From positions 1,073,513 through 1,137,512 of the forward strand of contig NC_091216.1 in assembly GCF_040958095.1 (NCBI RefSeq): 64,000 nt of DNA, in the 5' to 3' direction. The position numbers were made by a program, and so were the translations under genes. Of the stretch, positions 50,401 to 64,000 are shown one piece after another (the first letter of the stretch is position 1; each line of letters starts with the position of its first letter). The notes under the pieces are model-generated. The model made no database searches. It was given only the letters and a program-made list of their open reading frames with translations, and was not told the DNA's origin. Origin of the DNA: Procambarus clarkii. Its lineage: Eukaryota > Arthropoda > Malacostraca > Decapoda > Cambaridae.

Positions 50401-53400
50401 ATCTTACTCAGTATTTTAACGAGAAACAAATAGATGATTGAAAATGAAGTATTTAAGGTTATTATCTAATCAATTATGTGTTTGCATCATTTTTATCGTA
50501 TATATATGAATTAAAACCCATGGACCGAAAATTCACAAAAACGTGGAAAACGGCAAAATATTGTCTAATTCGATGATATTTTGTTTAAATCACATGAAGG
50601 AAAAGAAGATGATAAACGTCAAATTATTGCTATATTCGATGATTTTTTGTACGAAACAAAATGCAAGAAAATTGCTTAAAATGCAATATTATGCGAAATT
50701 CTGAGATTTGAAGGCCAAATCACATATCGTGATACTACATGAAATAGTATCGAAATATTTGTAAAAATGAATATATTTACGTAATATCAAACTACGTGAA
50801 AAACGTGAAAAAAGTCACTATATAACCATATTTGAGGATTTTAACTTCAAATCATAGAGCGAGGTTTCGTATTATTTAGATCCAAGAAAAGACATATGAC
50901 AATGTTGTTTCCAATACAAATGATAAAAAACAATGTGTTTTCATTAGAATTAACTATAATGTTCTTGATTTTCCGTTTATATTAACGATGGAAGATGTAC
51001 ACGTAAAACCGCTCTAATCCGGCTGAAACGTCGATATATGCAATAAAAACCGAACTTCTCCCCTTTTCAATATCTTACTCAGTATTTTAACGAGAAACAA
51101 ATAGATGATTGAAAATGAATTATTCAAGGTTATTATCTAATCAATTATGTGTTTGCATCATTTGTATCGTATATATATATGAATTAATACCCATGGACGG
51201 AAAATTCACAAAAACGTGGAAAACGGCAAAATATTGCCTAATTCGATGATATTTTGTTTAAATCACATGAAGGAAAAGGAGATGATAAACGTTAAAATAT
51301 TTGCTAAATTCGATGATTTTTTGTACGAAGCAAAATGCAAGAAAACTTGCTTAAAATGCAATATTATGCGAAATTCTGAGATTCGAAGGCCAAATCACGT
51401 ATCGTGATACTACATGAAATAGTATCGAAATATTGGTAAAAATGAATTAATTTACGTAATATCAAACTACATGAAAAACGTGAAAAAAGTCACTATATAA
51501 CCATATTTGAGGATTTTAACTTCAAATCATAGAGCGAGGTTTCGTATTATTTAGTTCCAAGAAAAGACATATGACAATGTTGTTTCCAATACAAATGATA
51601 AAAAACAATGTGTTTTCATTAGAATTAACTATAATGTTCTTGATTTTCCGTTTATATTAACGAGGGAAGATGTACACGTAAAACCGCTCTAATCCGGCTG
51701 AAACGTCGATATATGCAATAAAAACCGAACTTCTCCCCTTTTCAATATCTTACTCAGTATTTTAACGAGAAACAAATAGATGATTAAAAATGAAGCATTT
51801 AAGGTTATTATCTAATCAATTATGTGTTTGCATCATTTTTATCGTATATATATATGAATTAATACCCATGGACGGAAAATTCACAAAAACGTGGAAAACG
51901 GCAAAATATTGCCTAATTCGATGATATTTTGTTTAAATCACATGAAGGAAAAGGAGATGATAAACGTTAAAATTTTGCTAAATTCGATGATTTTTTGTAC
52001 GAAGCAAAATGCAAGAAAACTTGCTTAAAATGCAATATTATGCGAAATTCTGAGATTCGAAGGCCAAATCACGTATCGTGATACTACATGAAATAGTATC
52101 GAAATATTGGTAAAAATGAATTTATTTACGTAATATCAAACTACATGAAAAACGTGAAAAAAGTCACTATATAACCATATTTGAGGATTTTAACTTCAAA
52201 TCATAGAGCGAGGTTTCGTATTATTTAGTTCCAAGAAAAGACATATGACAATGTTGTTTCCAATACAAATGATAAAAAACAATGTGTTTTCATTAGAATT
52301 AACTATAATGTTCTTGATTTTCCGTTTATATTAACGAGGGAAGATGTACACGTAAAACCGCTCTAATCCGGCTGAAACGTCGATATATGCAATAAAAACC
52401 GAACTTCTCCCCTTTTCAATATCTTACTCAGTATTTTAACGAGAAACAAATAGATGATTGAAAATGAAGTATTTAAGGTTATTATCTAATCAATTATGTG
52501 TTTGCATCATTTTTATCGTATATATATATGAATTAATACCCATGGACGGAAAATTCACAAAAACGTGGAAAACGGCAAAATATTGCCTAATTCGATGATA
52601 TTTTGTTTAAATCACATGAAGGAAAAGGAGATGATAAACGTTAAAATATTGCTAAATTCGATGATTTTTTGTCCGAAGCAAAATGCAAGAAAACTTACTT
52701 AAAATGCAATATTATGCGAAATTCTGAGATTTGAAAGCCAAATCACGTATCGTGATACTACATGAAATAGTATCGAAATATTGGTAAAAATAAATTTATT
52801 TACGTAATATCAAACTACATGAAAAACGTGAAAAAAGTCACTATATAACCATATTTGAGGATTTTAACTTCAAATCATAGAGCAAGGTTTCGTATTATTT
52901 AGTTCCAAGAAAAGACATATGACAATGTTGTTTCCAATACAAATGATAAAAAACAATGTGTTTTCATTAGAATTAACTATAATGTTCTTGATTTTCCGTT
53001 TATATTAACGAGGGAAGATGCACACGTAAAACCGCTCTAATCCGGCTGAAACGTCGTTATATGCAATAAAAACCGAACTTCTCCCCTTTTCAATATCTTA
53101 CTCAGTATTTTAACGAGAAACAAATAGATGATTGAAAATGAAGTATTTAAGGTTATTATCTAATCAATTATGTGTTTGCATCATTTTTATCGTATATATA
53201 TGAATTAAAACCCATGGACCGAAAATTCACAAAAACGTGGAAAACGGCAAAATATTGTCTAATTCGATGATATTTTGTTTAAATCACATGAAGGAAAAGA
53301 AGATGATAAACGTCAAAATATTGCTATATTCGATGATTTTTTGTACGAAACAAAATGCAAGAAAACTTGCTTAAAATGCAATATTATGCGAAATTCTGAG

Positions 53401-56400
53401 ATTTGAAGGCCAAATCACATATCGTGATACTACATGAAATAGTATCGAAATATTGGTAAAAATGAATATATTTACGTAATATCAAACTACATGAAAAACG
53501 TGAAAAAAGTCACTATATAACTATATTTAAGGATTTTATCTTCAAATCATAGAGCGAGGTTTCGTATTATTTAGATCCAAGAAAAGACATATGACAATGT
53601 TGTTTCCAATACAAATGATAAAAAACAATGTGTTTTCATTAGAATTAACTATAATGTTATTGATTTTCCGTTTATATTAACGATGGAAGATGTACACGTA
53701 AAACCGCTCTAATCCGGCTGAAACGTCGATATATGCAATAAAAACCGAACTTCTCCCCATTTCAATATCTTACTCAGTATTTTAACGAGAAACAAATATA
53801 TGATTGAAAATGAATTATTCAAGGTTATTATCTAATCAATTATGTGTTTGCATCATTTGTATCGTATATATATATGAATTAATACCCATGGACGGAAAAT
53901 TCACAAAAACGTGGAAAACGGCAAAATATTGCCTAATTCGATGATATTTTGTTTAAATCACATGAAGGAAAAGGAGATGATAAACGTTAAAATTTTGCTA
54001 AATTCGATGATTTTTTGTACGAAGCAAAATGCAAGAAAACTTGCTTAAAATGCAATATTATGCGAAATTCTGAGATTCGAAGGCCAAATCACGTATCGTG
54101 ATACTACATGAAATAGTATCGAAATATTGGTAAAAATGAATTAATTTACGTAATATCAAACTACATGAAAAACGTGAAAAAAGTCACTATAGAACCATAT
54201 TTGAGGATTTTAACTTCAAATCATAGAGCGAGGTTTCGTATTATTTAGTTCCAAGAAAAGACATATGACAATGTTGTTTCCAATACAAATGATAAAAAAC
54301 AATGTGTTTTCATTAGAATTAACTATAATGTTCTTGATTTTCCGTTTATATTAACGAGGGAAGATGTACACGTAAACCGCTCTAATCCGGCTGAAACGTC
54401 GATATATGCAATAAAAACCGAACTTCTCCCCTTTTCAATATCTTACTCAGTATTTTAACGAGAAACAAATAGATGATTAAAAATGAAGCATTTAAGGTTA
54501 TTATCTAATCAATTATGTGTTTGCATCATTTTTATCGTATATATATATGAATTAATACCCATGGACGGAAAATTCACAAAAACGTGGAAAACGGCAAAAT
54601 ATTGCCTAATTCGATGATATTTTGTTTAAATCACATGAAGGAAAAGGAGATGATAAACGTCAAAATATTGCTAAATTCGATGATTTTTTGTACGAAACAA
54701 AATGCAAGAAAACTTGCTTAAAATGCAATATTATGCGAAATTCTGAGATTTGAAGGCCAAATCACATATCGTGATACTACATGAAATAGTATCGAAATAT
54801 TGGTAAAAATGAATATATTTACGTAATATCAAACTACATGAAAAACGTGAAAAAAGTCACTATATAACCATATTTCAGGATTTTAACTTCAAATCATAGA
54901 GCGAGGTTTCGTATTATTTAGTTCCAAGAAAAGACATATGACAATGTTGTTTCCAATACAAATGATAAAAAACAATGTGTTTTCATTAGAATTAACTATA
55001 ATGTTCTTGATTTTCCGTTTATATTAACGAGGGAAGATGTACATGTAAAACCGCTCTAATCCGGCTGAAACGTCGATATATGCAATAAAAACCGAACTTC
55101 TCCCCTTTTCAATATCTTACTCAGTATTTTAACGAGAAACAAATAGATGATTGAAAATGAAGTATTTAAGGTTATTATCTAATCAATTATGTGTTTGCAT
55201 CATTTTTATCGTATATATATATGAATTAATACCCATGGACGGAAAATTCACAAAAACGTGGAAAACGGCAAAATATTGCCTAATTCGATGATATTTTGTT
55301 TAAATCACATGAAGGAAAAGGAGATGATAAACGTTAAAATATTGCTAAATTCGATGATTTTTTGTACGAAGCAAAATGCAAGAAAACTTACTTAAAATGC
55401 AATATTATGCGAAATTCTGAGATTTGAAAGCCAAATCACGTATCGTGATACTACATGAAATAGTATCGAAATATTGGTAAAATGAATTTATTTACGTAAT
55501 ATCAAACTACATGAAAAACGTGAAAAAAGTCACTATATAACCATATTTGAGGATTTTAACTTCAAATCATAGAGCAAGGTTTCGTATTATTTAGTTCCAA
55601 GAAAAGACATATGACAATGTTGTTTCCAATACAAATGATAAAAAACAATGTGTTTTCATTAGAATTAACTATAATGTTCTTGATTTTCCGTTTATATTAA
55701 CGAGGGAAGATGCTACACGTAAAACCGCTCTAATCCGGCTGAAACGTCGATTATATGCAATAAAAACCGAACTTCTCCCCTTTTCAATATCTTACTCAGT
55801 ATTTTAACGAGAAACAAATAGATGATTGAAAATGAAGTATTTAAGGTTATTATCTAATCAATTATGTGTTTGCATCATTTTTATCGTATATATATGAATT
55901 AAAACCCATGGACCGAAAATTCACAAAAACGTGGAAAACGGCAAAATATTGTCTAATTCGATGATATTTTGTTTAAATCACATGAAGGAAAAGAAGATGA
56001 TAAACGTCAAAATATTGCTATATTCGATGATTTTTTGTACGAAACAAAATGCAAGAAAACTTGCTTAAAATGCAATATTATGCGAAATTCTGAGATTTGA
56101 AGGCCAAATCACATATCGTGATACTACATGAAATAGTATCGAAATATTGGTAAAAATGAATATATTTACGTAATATCAAACTACATGAAAAACGTGAAAA
56201 AAGTCACTATATAACTATATTTAAGGATTTTATCTTCAAATCATAGAGCGAGGTTTCGTATTATTTAGATCCAAGAAAAGACATATGACAATGTTGTTTC
56301 CAATACAAATGATAAAAAACAATGTGTTTTCATTAGAATTAACTATAATGTTCTTGATTTTCCGTTTATATTAACGATGGAAGATGTACACGTAAAACCG

Positions 56401-59400
56401 CTCTAATCCGGCTGAAACGTCGATATATGCAATAAAAACCGAACTTCTCCCCTTTTCAATATCTTACTCAGTATTTTAACGAGAAACAAATAGATGATTG
56501 AAAATGAAGTATTCAAGGTTATTATCTAATCAATTATGTGTTTGCATCATTTTTATCGTATATATATATGAATTAATACCCATGGACGGAAAATTCACAA
56601 AAACGTGGAAAACGGCAAAATATTGCCTAATTCGATGATATTTTGTTTAAATCACATGAAGGAAAAGGAGATGATAAACGTCAAAATATTGCTAAATTCG
56701 ATGATTTTTTGTACGAAACAAAATGCAAGAAAACTTGCTTAAAATGCAATATTATGCGAAATTCTGAGATTTGAAGGCCAAATCACATATCGTGATACTA
56801 CATGAAATAGTATCGAAATATTGGTAAAAATGAATATATTTACGTAATATCAAACTACATGAAAAACGTGAAAAAAGTCACTATATAACCTATATTTAAG
56901 GATTTTAACTTCAAATCATAGAGCGAGGTTTCGTATTATTTAGATCCAAGAAAAGACATATGACAATGTTGTTTCCAATACAAATGATAAAAAACAATGT
57001 GTTTTCATTAGAATTAACTATAATGTTCTTGATTTTCCGTTTATATTAACGATGGAAGATGTACACGTAAAACCGCTCTAATCCGGCTGAAACGTCGATA
57101 TATGCAATAAAAACCGAACTTCTCCCCTTTTCAATATCTTACTCAGTATTTTAACGAGAAACAAATAGATGATTGAAAATGAAGTATTCAAGGTTATTAT
57201 CTAATCAATTATGTGTTTGCATCATTTTTATCGTATATATATATGAATTAATACCCATGGACGGAAAATTCACAAAAACGTGGAAAACGGCAAAATATTG
57301 CCTAATTCGATGATATTTTGTTTAAATCACATGAAGGAAAAGGAGATGATAAACGTCAAAATATTGCTAAATTCGATGATTTTTTGTACGAAACAAAATG
57401 CAAGAAAACTTGCTTAAAATGCAATATTATGCGAAATTCTGAGATTTGAAGGCCAAATCACATATCGTGATACTACATGAAATAGTATCGAAATATTGGT
57501 AAAAATGAATATATTTACGTAATATCAAACTACATGAAAAACGTGAAAAAAGTCACTATATAACCATATTTCAGGATTTTAACTTCAAATCATAGAGCGA
57601 GGTTTCGTATTATTTAGTTCCAAGAAAAGACATATGACAATGTTGTTTCCAATACAAATGATAAAAAACAATGTGTTTTCATTAGAATTAACTATAATGT
57701 TCTTGATTTTCCGTTTATATTAACGAGGGAAGATGTACATGTAAAACCGCTCTAATCCGGCTGAAACGTCGATATATGCAATAAAAACCGAACTTCTCCC
57801 CTTTTCAATATCTTACTCAGTATTTTAACGAGAAACAAATAGATGATTGAAAATGAAGTATTTAAGGTTATTATCTAATCAATTATGTGTTTGCATCATT
57901 TTTATCGTATATATATATGAATTAATACCCATGGACGGAAAATTCACAAAAACGTGGAAAACGGCAAAATATTGCCTAATTCGATGATATTTTGTTTAAA
58001 TCACATGAAGGAAAAGGAGATGATAAACGTTAAAATATTGCTAAATTCGATGATTTTTTGTACGAAGCAAAATGCAAGAAAACTTACTTAAAATGCAATA
58101 TTATGCGAAATTCTGAGATTTGAAAGGCCAAATCACGTATCGTGATACTACATGAAATAGTATCGAAATATTGGTAAAATGAATTTATTTACGTAATATC
58201 AAACTACATGAAAAACGTGAAAAAAGTCACTATATAACCATATTTGAGGATTTTAACTTCAAATCATAGAGCAAGGTTTCGTATTATTTAGTTCCAAGAA
58301 AAGACATATGACAATGTTGTTTCCAATACAAATGATAAAAAACAATGTGTTTTCATTAGAATTAACTATAATGTTCTTGATTTTCCGTTTATATTAACGA
58401 GGGAAGATGCACACGTAAAACCGCTCTAATCCGGCTGAAACGTCGTTATATGCAATAAAAACCGAACTTCTCCCCTTTTCAATATCTTACTCAGTATTTT
58501 AACGAGAAACAAATAGATGATTGAAAATGAAGTATTTAAGGTTATTATCTAATCAATTATGTGTTTGCATCATTTTTATCGTATATATATGAATTAAAAC
58601 CCATGGACCGAAAATTCACAAAAACGTGGAAAACGGCAAAATATTGTCTAATTCGATGATATTTTGTTTAAATCACATGAAGGAAAAGAAGATGATAAAC
58701 GTCAAAATATTGCTATATTCGATGATTTTTTGTACGAAACAAAATGCAAGAAAACTTGCTTAAAATGCAATATTATGCGAAATTCTGAGATTTGAAGGCC
58801 AAATCACATATCGTGATACTACATGAAATAGTATCGAAATATTGGTAAAAATGAATATATTTACGTAATATCAAACTACATGAAAAACGTGAAAAAAGTC
58901 ACTATATAACTATATTTAAGGATTTTATCTTCAAATCATAGAGCGAGGTTTCGTATTATTTAGATCCAAGAAAAGACATATGACAATTTTGTTTCCAATA
59001 CAAAGGATAAAAAACAATGTGTTTTCATTAGAATTAACTATAATGTTCTTGATTTTCCGTTTATATTAACGATGGAAGATGTACACGTAAAACCGCTCTA
59101 ATCCGGCTGAAACGTCGATATATGCAATAAAAACCGAACTTCTCCCCTTTTCAATATCTTACTCAGTATTTTAACGAGAAACAAATAGATGATTGAAAAT
59201 GAAGTATTCAAGGTTATTATCTAATCAATTATGTGTTTGCATCATTTTTATCGTATATATATATGATTTAATACCCATGGACGGAAAATTCACAAAAACG
59301 TGGAAAACGGCAAAATATTGCCTAATTCGATGATATTTTGTTTAAATCACATGAAGGAAAAGGAGATGATAAACGTCAAAATATTGCTAAATTCGATGAT

Positions 59401-62126
59401 TTTTTGTACGAAACAAAATGCAAGAAAACTTGCTTAAAATGCAATATTATGCGAAATTCTGAGATTTGAAGGCCAAATCACATATCGTGATACTACATGA
59501 AATAGTATCGAAATATTGGTAAAAATGAATATATTTACGTAATATCAAACTACATGAAAAACGTGAAAAAAGTCACTATATAACTATATTTAAGGATTTT
59601 ATCTTCAAATCATAGAGCGAGGTTTCGTATTATTTAGATCCAAGAAAAGACATATGACAATGTTGTTTCCAATACAAATGATAAAAAACAATGTGTTTTC
59701 ATTAGAATTAACTATAATGTTCTTGATTTTCCGTTTATATTAACGATGGAAGATGTACACGTAAAACCGCTCTAATCCGGCTGAAACGTCGATATATGCA
59801 ATAAAAACCGAACTTCTCCCCTTTTCAATATCTTACTCAGTATTTTAACGAGAAACAAATAGATGATTGAAAATGAAGTATTCAAGGTTATTATCTAATC
59901 AATTATGTGTTTGCATCATTTTTATCGTATATATATATGAATTAATACCCATGGACGGAAAATTCACAAAAACGTGGAAAACGGCAAAATATTGCCTAAT
60001 TCGATGATATTTTGTTTAAATCACATGAAGGAAAAGGAGATGATAAACGTCAAAATATTGCTAAATTCGATGATTTTTTGTACGAAACAAAATGCAAGAA
60101 AACTTGCTTAAAATGCAATATTATGCGAAATTCTGAGATTTGAAGGCCAAATCACATATCGTGATACTACATGAAATAGTATCGAAATATTGGTAAAAAT
60201 GAATATATTTACGTAATATCAAACTACATGAAAAACGTGAAAAAAGTCACTATATAACCATATTTCAGGATTTTAACTTCAAATCATAGAGCGAGGTTTC
60301 GTATTATTTAGTTCCAAGAAAAGACATATGACAATGTTGTTTCCAATACAAATGATAAAAAACAATGTGTTTTCATTAGAATTAACTATAATGTTCTTGA
60401 TTTTCCGTTTATATTAACGAGGGAAGATGTACACGTAAAACCGCTCTAATCCAGCTGAAACGTCGATATATGCAATAAAAACCGAACTTCTCCCCTTTTC
60501 AATATCTTACTCAGTATTTTAACGAGAAACAAATAGATGATTGAAAATGAAGTATTTAAGGTTATTATCTAATCAATTATGTGTTTGCATCATTTTTATC
60601 GTATATATATATGAATTAATACCCATGGACGGAAAATTCACAAAAACGTGGAAAACGGAAAAATATTGCCTAATTCGATGATATTTTGTTTAAATCACAT
60701 GAAGGAAAAGGAGATGATAAACGTTAAAATATTGCTAAATTCGATGATTTTTTGTACGAAGCAAAATGCAAGAAAACTTACTTAAAATGCAATATTATGC
60801 GAAATTCTGAGATTTGAAAGCCAAATCACGTATCGTGATACTACATGAAATAGTATCGAAATATTGGTAAAAATGAATTTATTTACGTAATATCAAACTA
60901 CATGAAAAACGTGAAAAAAGTCACTATATAACCATATTTGAGGATTTTAACTTCAAATCATAGAGCAAGGTTTCGTATTATTTAGTTCCAAGAAAAGACA
61001 TATGACAATGTTGTTTCCAATACAAATGATAAAAAACAATGTGTTTTCATTAGAATTAACTATAATGTTCTTGATTTTCCGTTTATATTAACGAGGGAAG
61101 ATGCACACGTAAAACCGCTCTAATCCGGCTGAAACGTCGTTATATGCAATAAAAACCGAACTTCTCCCCTTTTCAATATCTTACTCAGTATTTTAACGAG
61201 AAACAAATAGATGATTGAAAATGAAGTATTTAAGGTTATTATCTAATCAATTATGTGTTTGCATCATTTTTATCGTATATATATGAATTAAAACCCATGG
61301 ACCGAAAATTCACAAAAACGTGGAAAACGGCAAAATATTGTCTAATTCGATGATATTTTGTTTAAATCACATGAAGGAAAAGAAGATGATAAACGTCAAA
61401 ATATTGCTATATTCGATGATTTTTTGTACGAAACAAAATGCAAGAAAACTTGCTTAAAATGCAATATTATGCGAAATTCTGAGATTTGAAGGCCAAATCA
61501 CATATCGTGATACTACATGAAATAGTATCGAAATATTGGTAAAAATGAATATATTTACGTAATATCAAACTACATGAAAAACGTGAAAAAAGTCACTATA
61601 TAACTATATTTAAGGATTTTATCTTCAAATCATAGAGCGAGGTTTCGTATTATTTAGATCCAAGAAAAGACATATGACAATGTTGTTTCCAATACAAATG
61701 ATAAAAAACAATGTGTTTTCATTAGAATTAACTATAATGTTCTTGATTTTCCGTTTATATTAACGATGGAAGATGTACACGTAAAACCGCTCTAATCCGG
61801 CTGAAACGTCGATATATGCAATAAAAACCGAACTTCTCCCCTTTTCAATATCTTACTCAGTATTTTAACGAGAAACAAATAGATGATTGAAAATGAAGTA
61901 TTCAAGGTTATTATCTAATCAATTATGTGTTTGCATCATTTTTATCGTATATATATATGAATTAATACCCATGGACGGAAAATTCACAAAAACGTGGAAA
62001 ACGGCAAAATATTGCCTAATTCGATGATATTTTGTTTAAATCACATGAAGGAAAAGGAGATGATAAACGTCAAAATATTGCTAAATTCGATGATTTTTTG
62101 TACGAAACAAAATGCAAGAAAACTTG
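47454..62126 (+). repeat. ~672-bp satellite DNA, right array (~22 monomers) with 2.7-kb higher-order repeat
   Basis: The same monomer family as 9000-17783. The variant AGCAAGGTTTCG occurs at 50187, 52881, 55573, 58270 and 60964, 2692-2697 bases apart, or four monomers. Other private variants (GATGCACACG, CGTCGTTATATG) travel with it, so a tetramer is the homogenised unit here. No gene is seen. Confidence 0.97.
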
Positions 62127-62626
62127 NNNNNNNNNNNNNNNNNNNNNNNNNNNNNNNNNNNNNNNNNNNNNNNNNNNNNNNNNNNNNNNNNNNNNNNNNN
62201 NNNNNNNNNNNNNNNNNNNNNNNNNNNNNNNNNNNNNNNNNNNNNNNNNNNNNNNNNNNNNNNNNNNNNNNNNNNNNNNNNNNNNNNNNNNNNNNNNNNN
62301 NNNNNNNNNNNNNNNNNNNNNNNNNNNNNNNNNNNNNNNNNNNNNNNNNNNNNNNNNNNNNNNNNNNNNNNNNNNNNNNNNNNNNNNNNNNNNNNNNNNN
62401 NNNNNNNNNNNNNNNNNNNNNNNNNNNNNNNNNNNNNNNNNNNNNNNNNNNNNNNNNNNNNNNNNNNNNNNNNNNNNNNNNNNNNNNNNNNNNNNNNNNN
62501 NNNNNNNNNNNNNNNNNNNNNNNNNNNNNNNNNNNNNNNNNNNNNNNNNNNNNNNNNNNNNNNNNNNNNNNNNNNNNNNNNNNNNNNNNNNNNNNNNNNN
62601 NNNNNNNNNNNNNNNNNNNNNNNNNN
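62127..62626. other. Assembly gap (500 N)
   Basis: Exactly 500 N, like the first gap, so probably a placeholder. The satellite changes strand across it. Confidence 0.99.
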
Positions 62627-64000
62627 CCTCGTTAATATAAACGGAAAATCAAGAACATTATAGTTAATTCAAATGAAAACACATTGTTTTTTATCATTTG
62701 TATTGGAAACAACATTGTCATATGTCTTTTCTTGGAACTAAATAATACGAAACCTCGCTCTATGATTTGAAGTTAAAATCCTCAAATATGGTTATATAGT
62801 GACTTTTTTCACGTTTTTCATGTAGTTTGATATTACGTAAATATATTCATTTTTACCAATATTTCGATACTATTTCATGTAGTATCACGATATGTGATTT
62901 GGCCTTCAAATCTCAGAATTTCGCATAATATTGCATTTTATGCAAGTTTTCTTGCATTTTACTTCGTAAGAAAAATCATCGCATTTAGCAATATTTTAAC
63001 GTTTATCATCTCCTTTTCCTTCATGTGATTTAAACAAAATATCATCGAATTAGGCAATATTTTGCCGTTTTCCACGTTTTTGTGAATTTTCCGTCCATGG
63101 GTATTAATTCATATATGTATACGATAAAAATGATGCAAACTCATAATTGATTAGAAAATAACCTTAAATACTTCATTTTCAATCATCTATTTGTTTCTCG
63201 TTAAAATACTGAGTAAGATATTGAAAAGGGGAGAAGTTCGGTTTTTATTGCATATATCGACATTTCAGCCGGATTAGAGCGGTTTTACGTGTACATCTTC
63301 CATCGTTAATATAAACGGAAAATCAAGAACATTATAGTTAATTCTAATGAAAACACATTGTTTTTTATCATTTGTATTGGAAACAACATTGTCATATGTC
63401 TTTTCTTGGATCTAAATAATACGAAACCTCGCTCTATGATTTGAAGTTAAAATCCTCAAATATGGTTATATAGTGACTTTTTCACGTTTTTCATGTAGTT
63501 TGATATTACGTAAATATATTCATTTTTACCAATATTTCGATACTTTTTCATGTAGTATCACGATATGTGATTTGGCCTTCAAATCTCAGAATTTCGCATA
63601 ATATTGCATTTTAAACAAGTTTTCTTGCATTTTGCTTCGTACGAAAATTCATTGAATTTAGCAATATTTTAACGTTTATCATCTCCTTTTCCTTCATGTG
63701 ATTTAAACAAAATATCATCGAATTAGGCAATATTTAGCCGTTTTCCACGTTTTTGTGAATTTTCCGTCCATGGATATTAATTCATATATATATACGATAA
63801 AAATGATGCAAACACATAATTGATTAGATAATAACCTTAAATACTTCATTTTCAATCATCTATTTGTTTCTCGTTAAAATACTGAGTAAGATATTGAAAA
63901 GGGGAGAAGTTCGGTTTTTATTGCATATATCGACGTTTCAGCCGGATTAGAGCGGTTTTACGTGTACATCTTCCATCGTTAATATAAACGGAAAATCAAG
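62627..64000 (-). repeat. ~672-bp satellite DNA in inverted orientation (~2 monomers)
   Basis: The sequence is the reverse complement of the arrays to the left: CCTCGTTAATATAAACGGAA, then ACATATGTC-type landmarks in reverse order. Monomers are somewhat more diverged, for example near 62935-62990. Confidence 0.97.

Overview
This window is eukaryotic, almost certainly arthropod and most likely a decapod crustacean such as a crayfish. The reasons are a quintet of core and linker histone genes linked to a 5S rRNA gene in one tandem unit, arthropod-type TTAGG repeats, a very high microsatellite load, and several families of tRNA-derived SINEs and non-LTR fragments. The species call is inference.

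Layout. (1) 1-8499: one complete histone/5S repeat unit of about 8.14 kb and the first ~360 bases of the next. Gene order is H2A(-) H2B(+) H3(-) H4(+) H1(-) 5S(+). All genes are intronless, with divergent promoters and a 3' hairpin after each histone gene. (2) 8500-8999: a 500-N gap, so the join to what follows is not proven by sequence. (3) 9000-17783 and 47454-62126: an AT-rich satellite of ~672-bp monomers, with a four-monomer (~2.7 kb) higher-order repeat in the right array. A second 500-N gap lies at 62127-62626, and the satellite resumes on the opposite strand to 64000. (4) 17784-47453: a 29,670-bp DNA transposon inserted into one satellite monomer. It has ~2.1-kb terminal inverted repeats (TIRs) and a 7-bp target duplication, TATAACC.

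The transposon is the main find. On the + strand it carries a 17-exon gene (21913-30061, 910 codons, frame kept through all 16 GT-AG introns) for a transposase of the Kyakuja-Dileera-Zisupton (KDZ) type, with its cysteine cluster and recognisable catalytic motifs. On the - strand it carries a 4-exon gene (45469-40644, 266 codons) for an unrecognised zinc-ribbon protein with a Val/Gln-rich tail. The two genes converge. Each TIR contains the promoter region, start codon and first coding exon of its gene, so both proteins get the same N-terminal peptide from mirror-image copies of one DNA segment. The TIRs also hold a large ~31-bp subterminal minisatellite. The inner left TIR plus part of intron 1 is tandemly duplicated, giving three copies of exon 1. 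The middle of the element (30-40.6 kb) and its introns are filled with nested LINE fragments, SINEs, TTAGG-bearing MITEs, a 0.5-kb palindrome and minisatellites; long open frames there are repeat artefacts.
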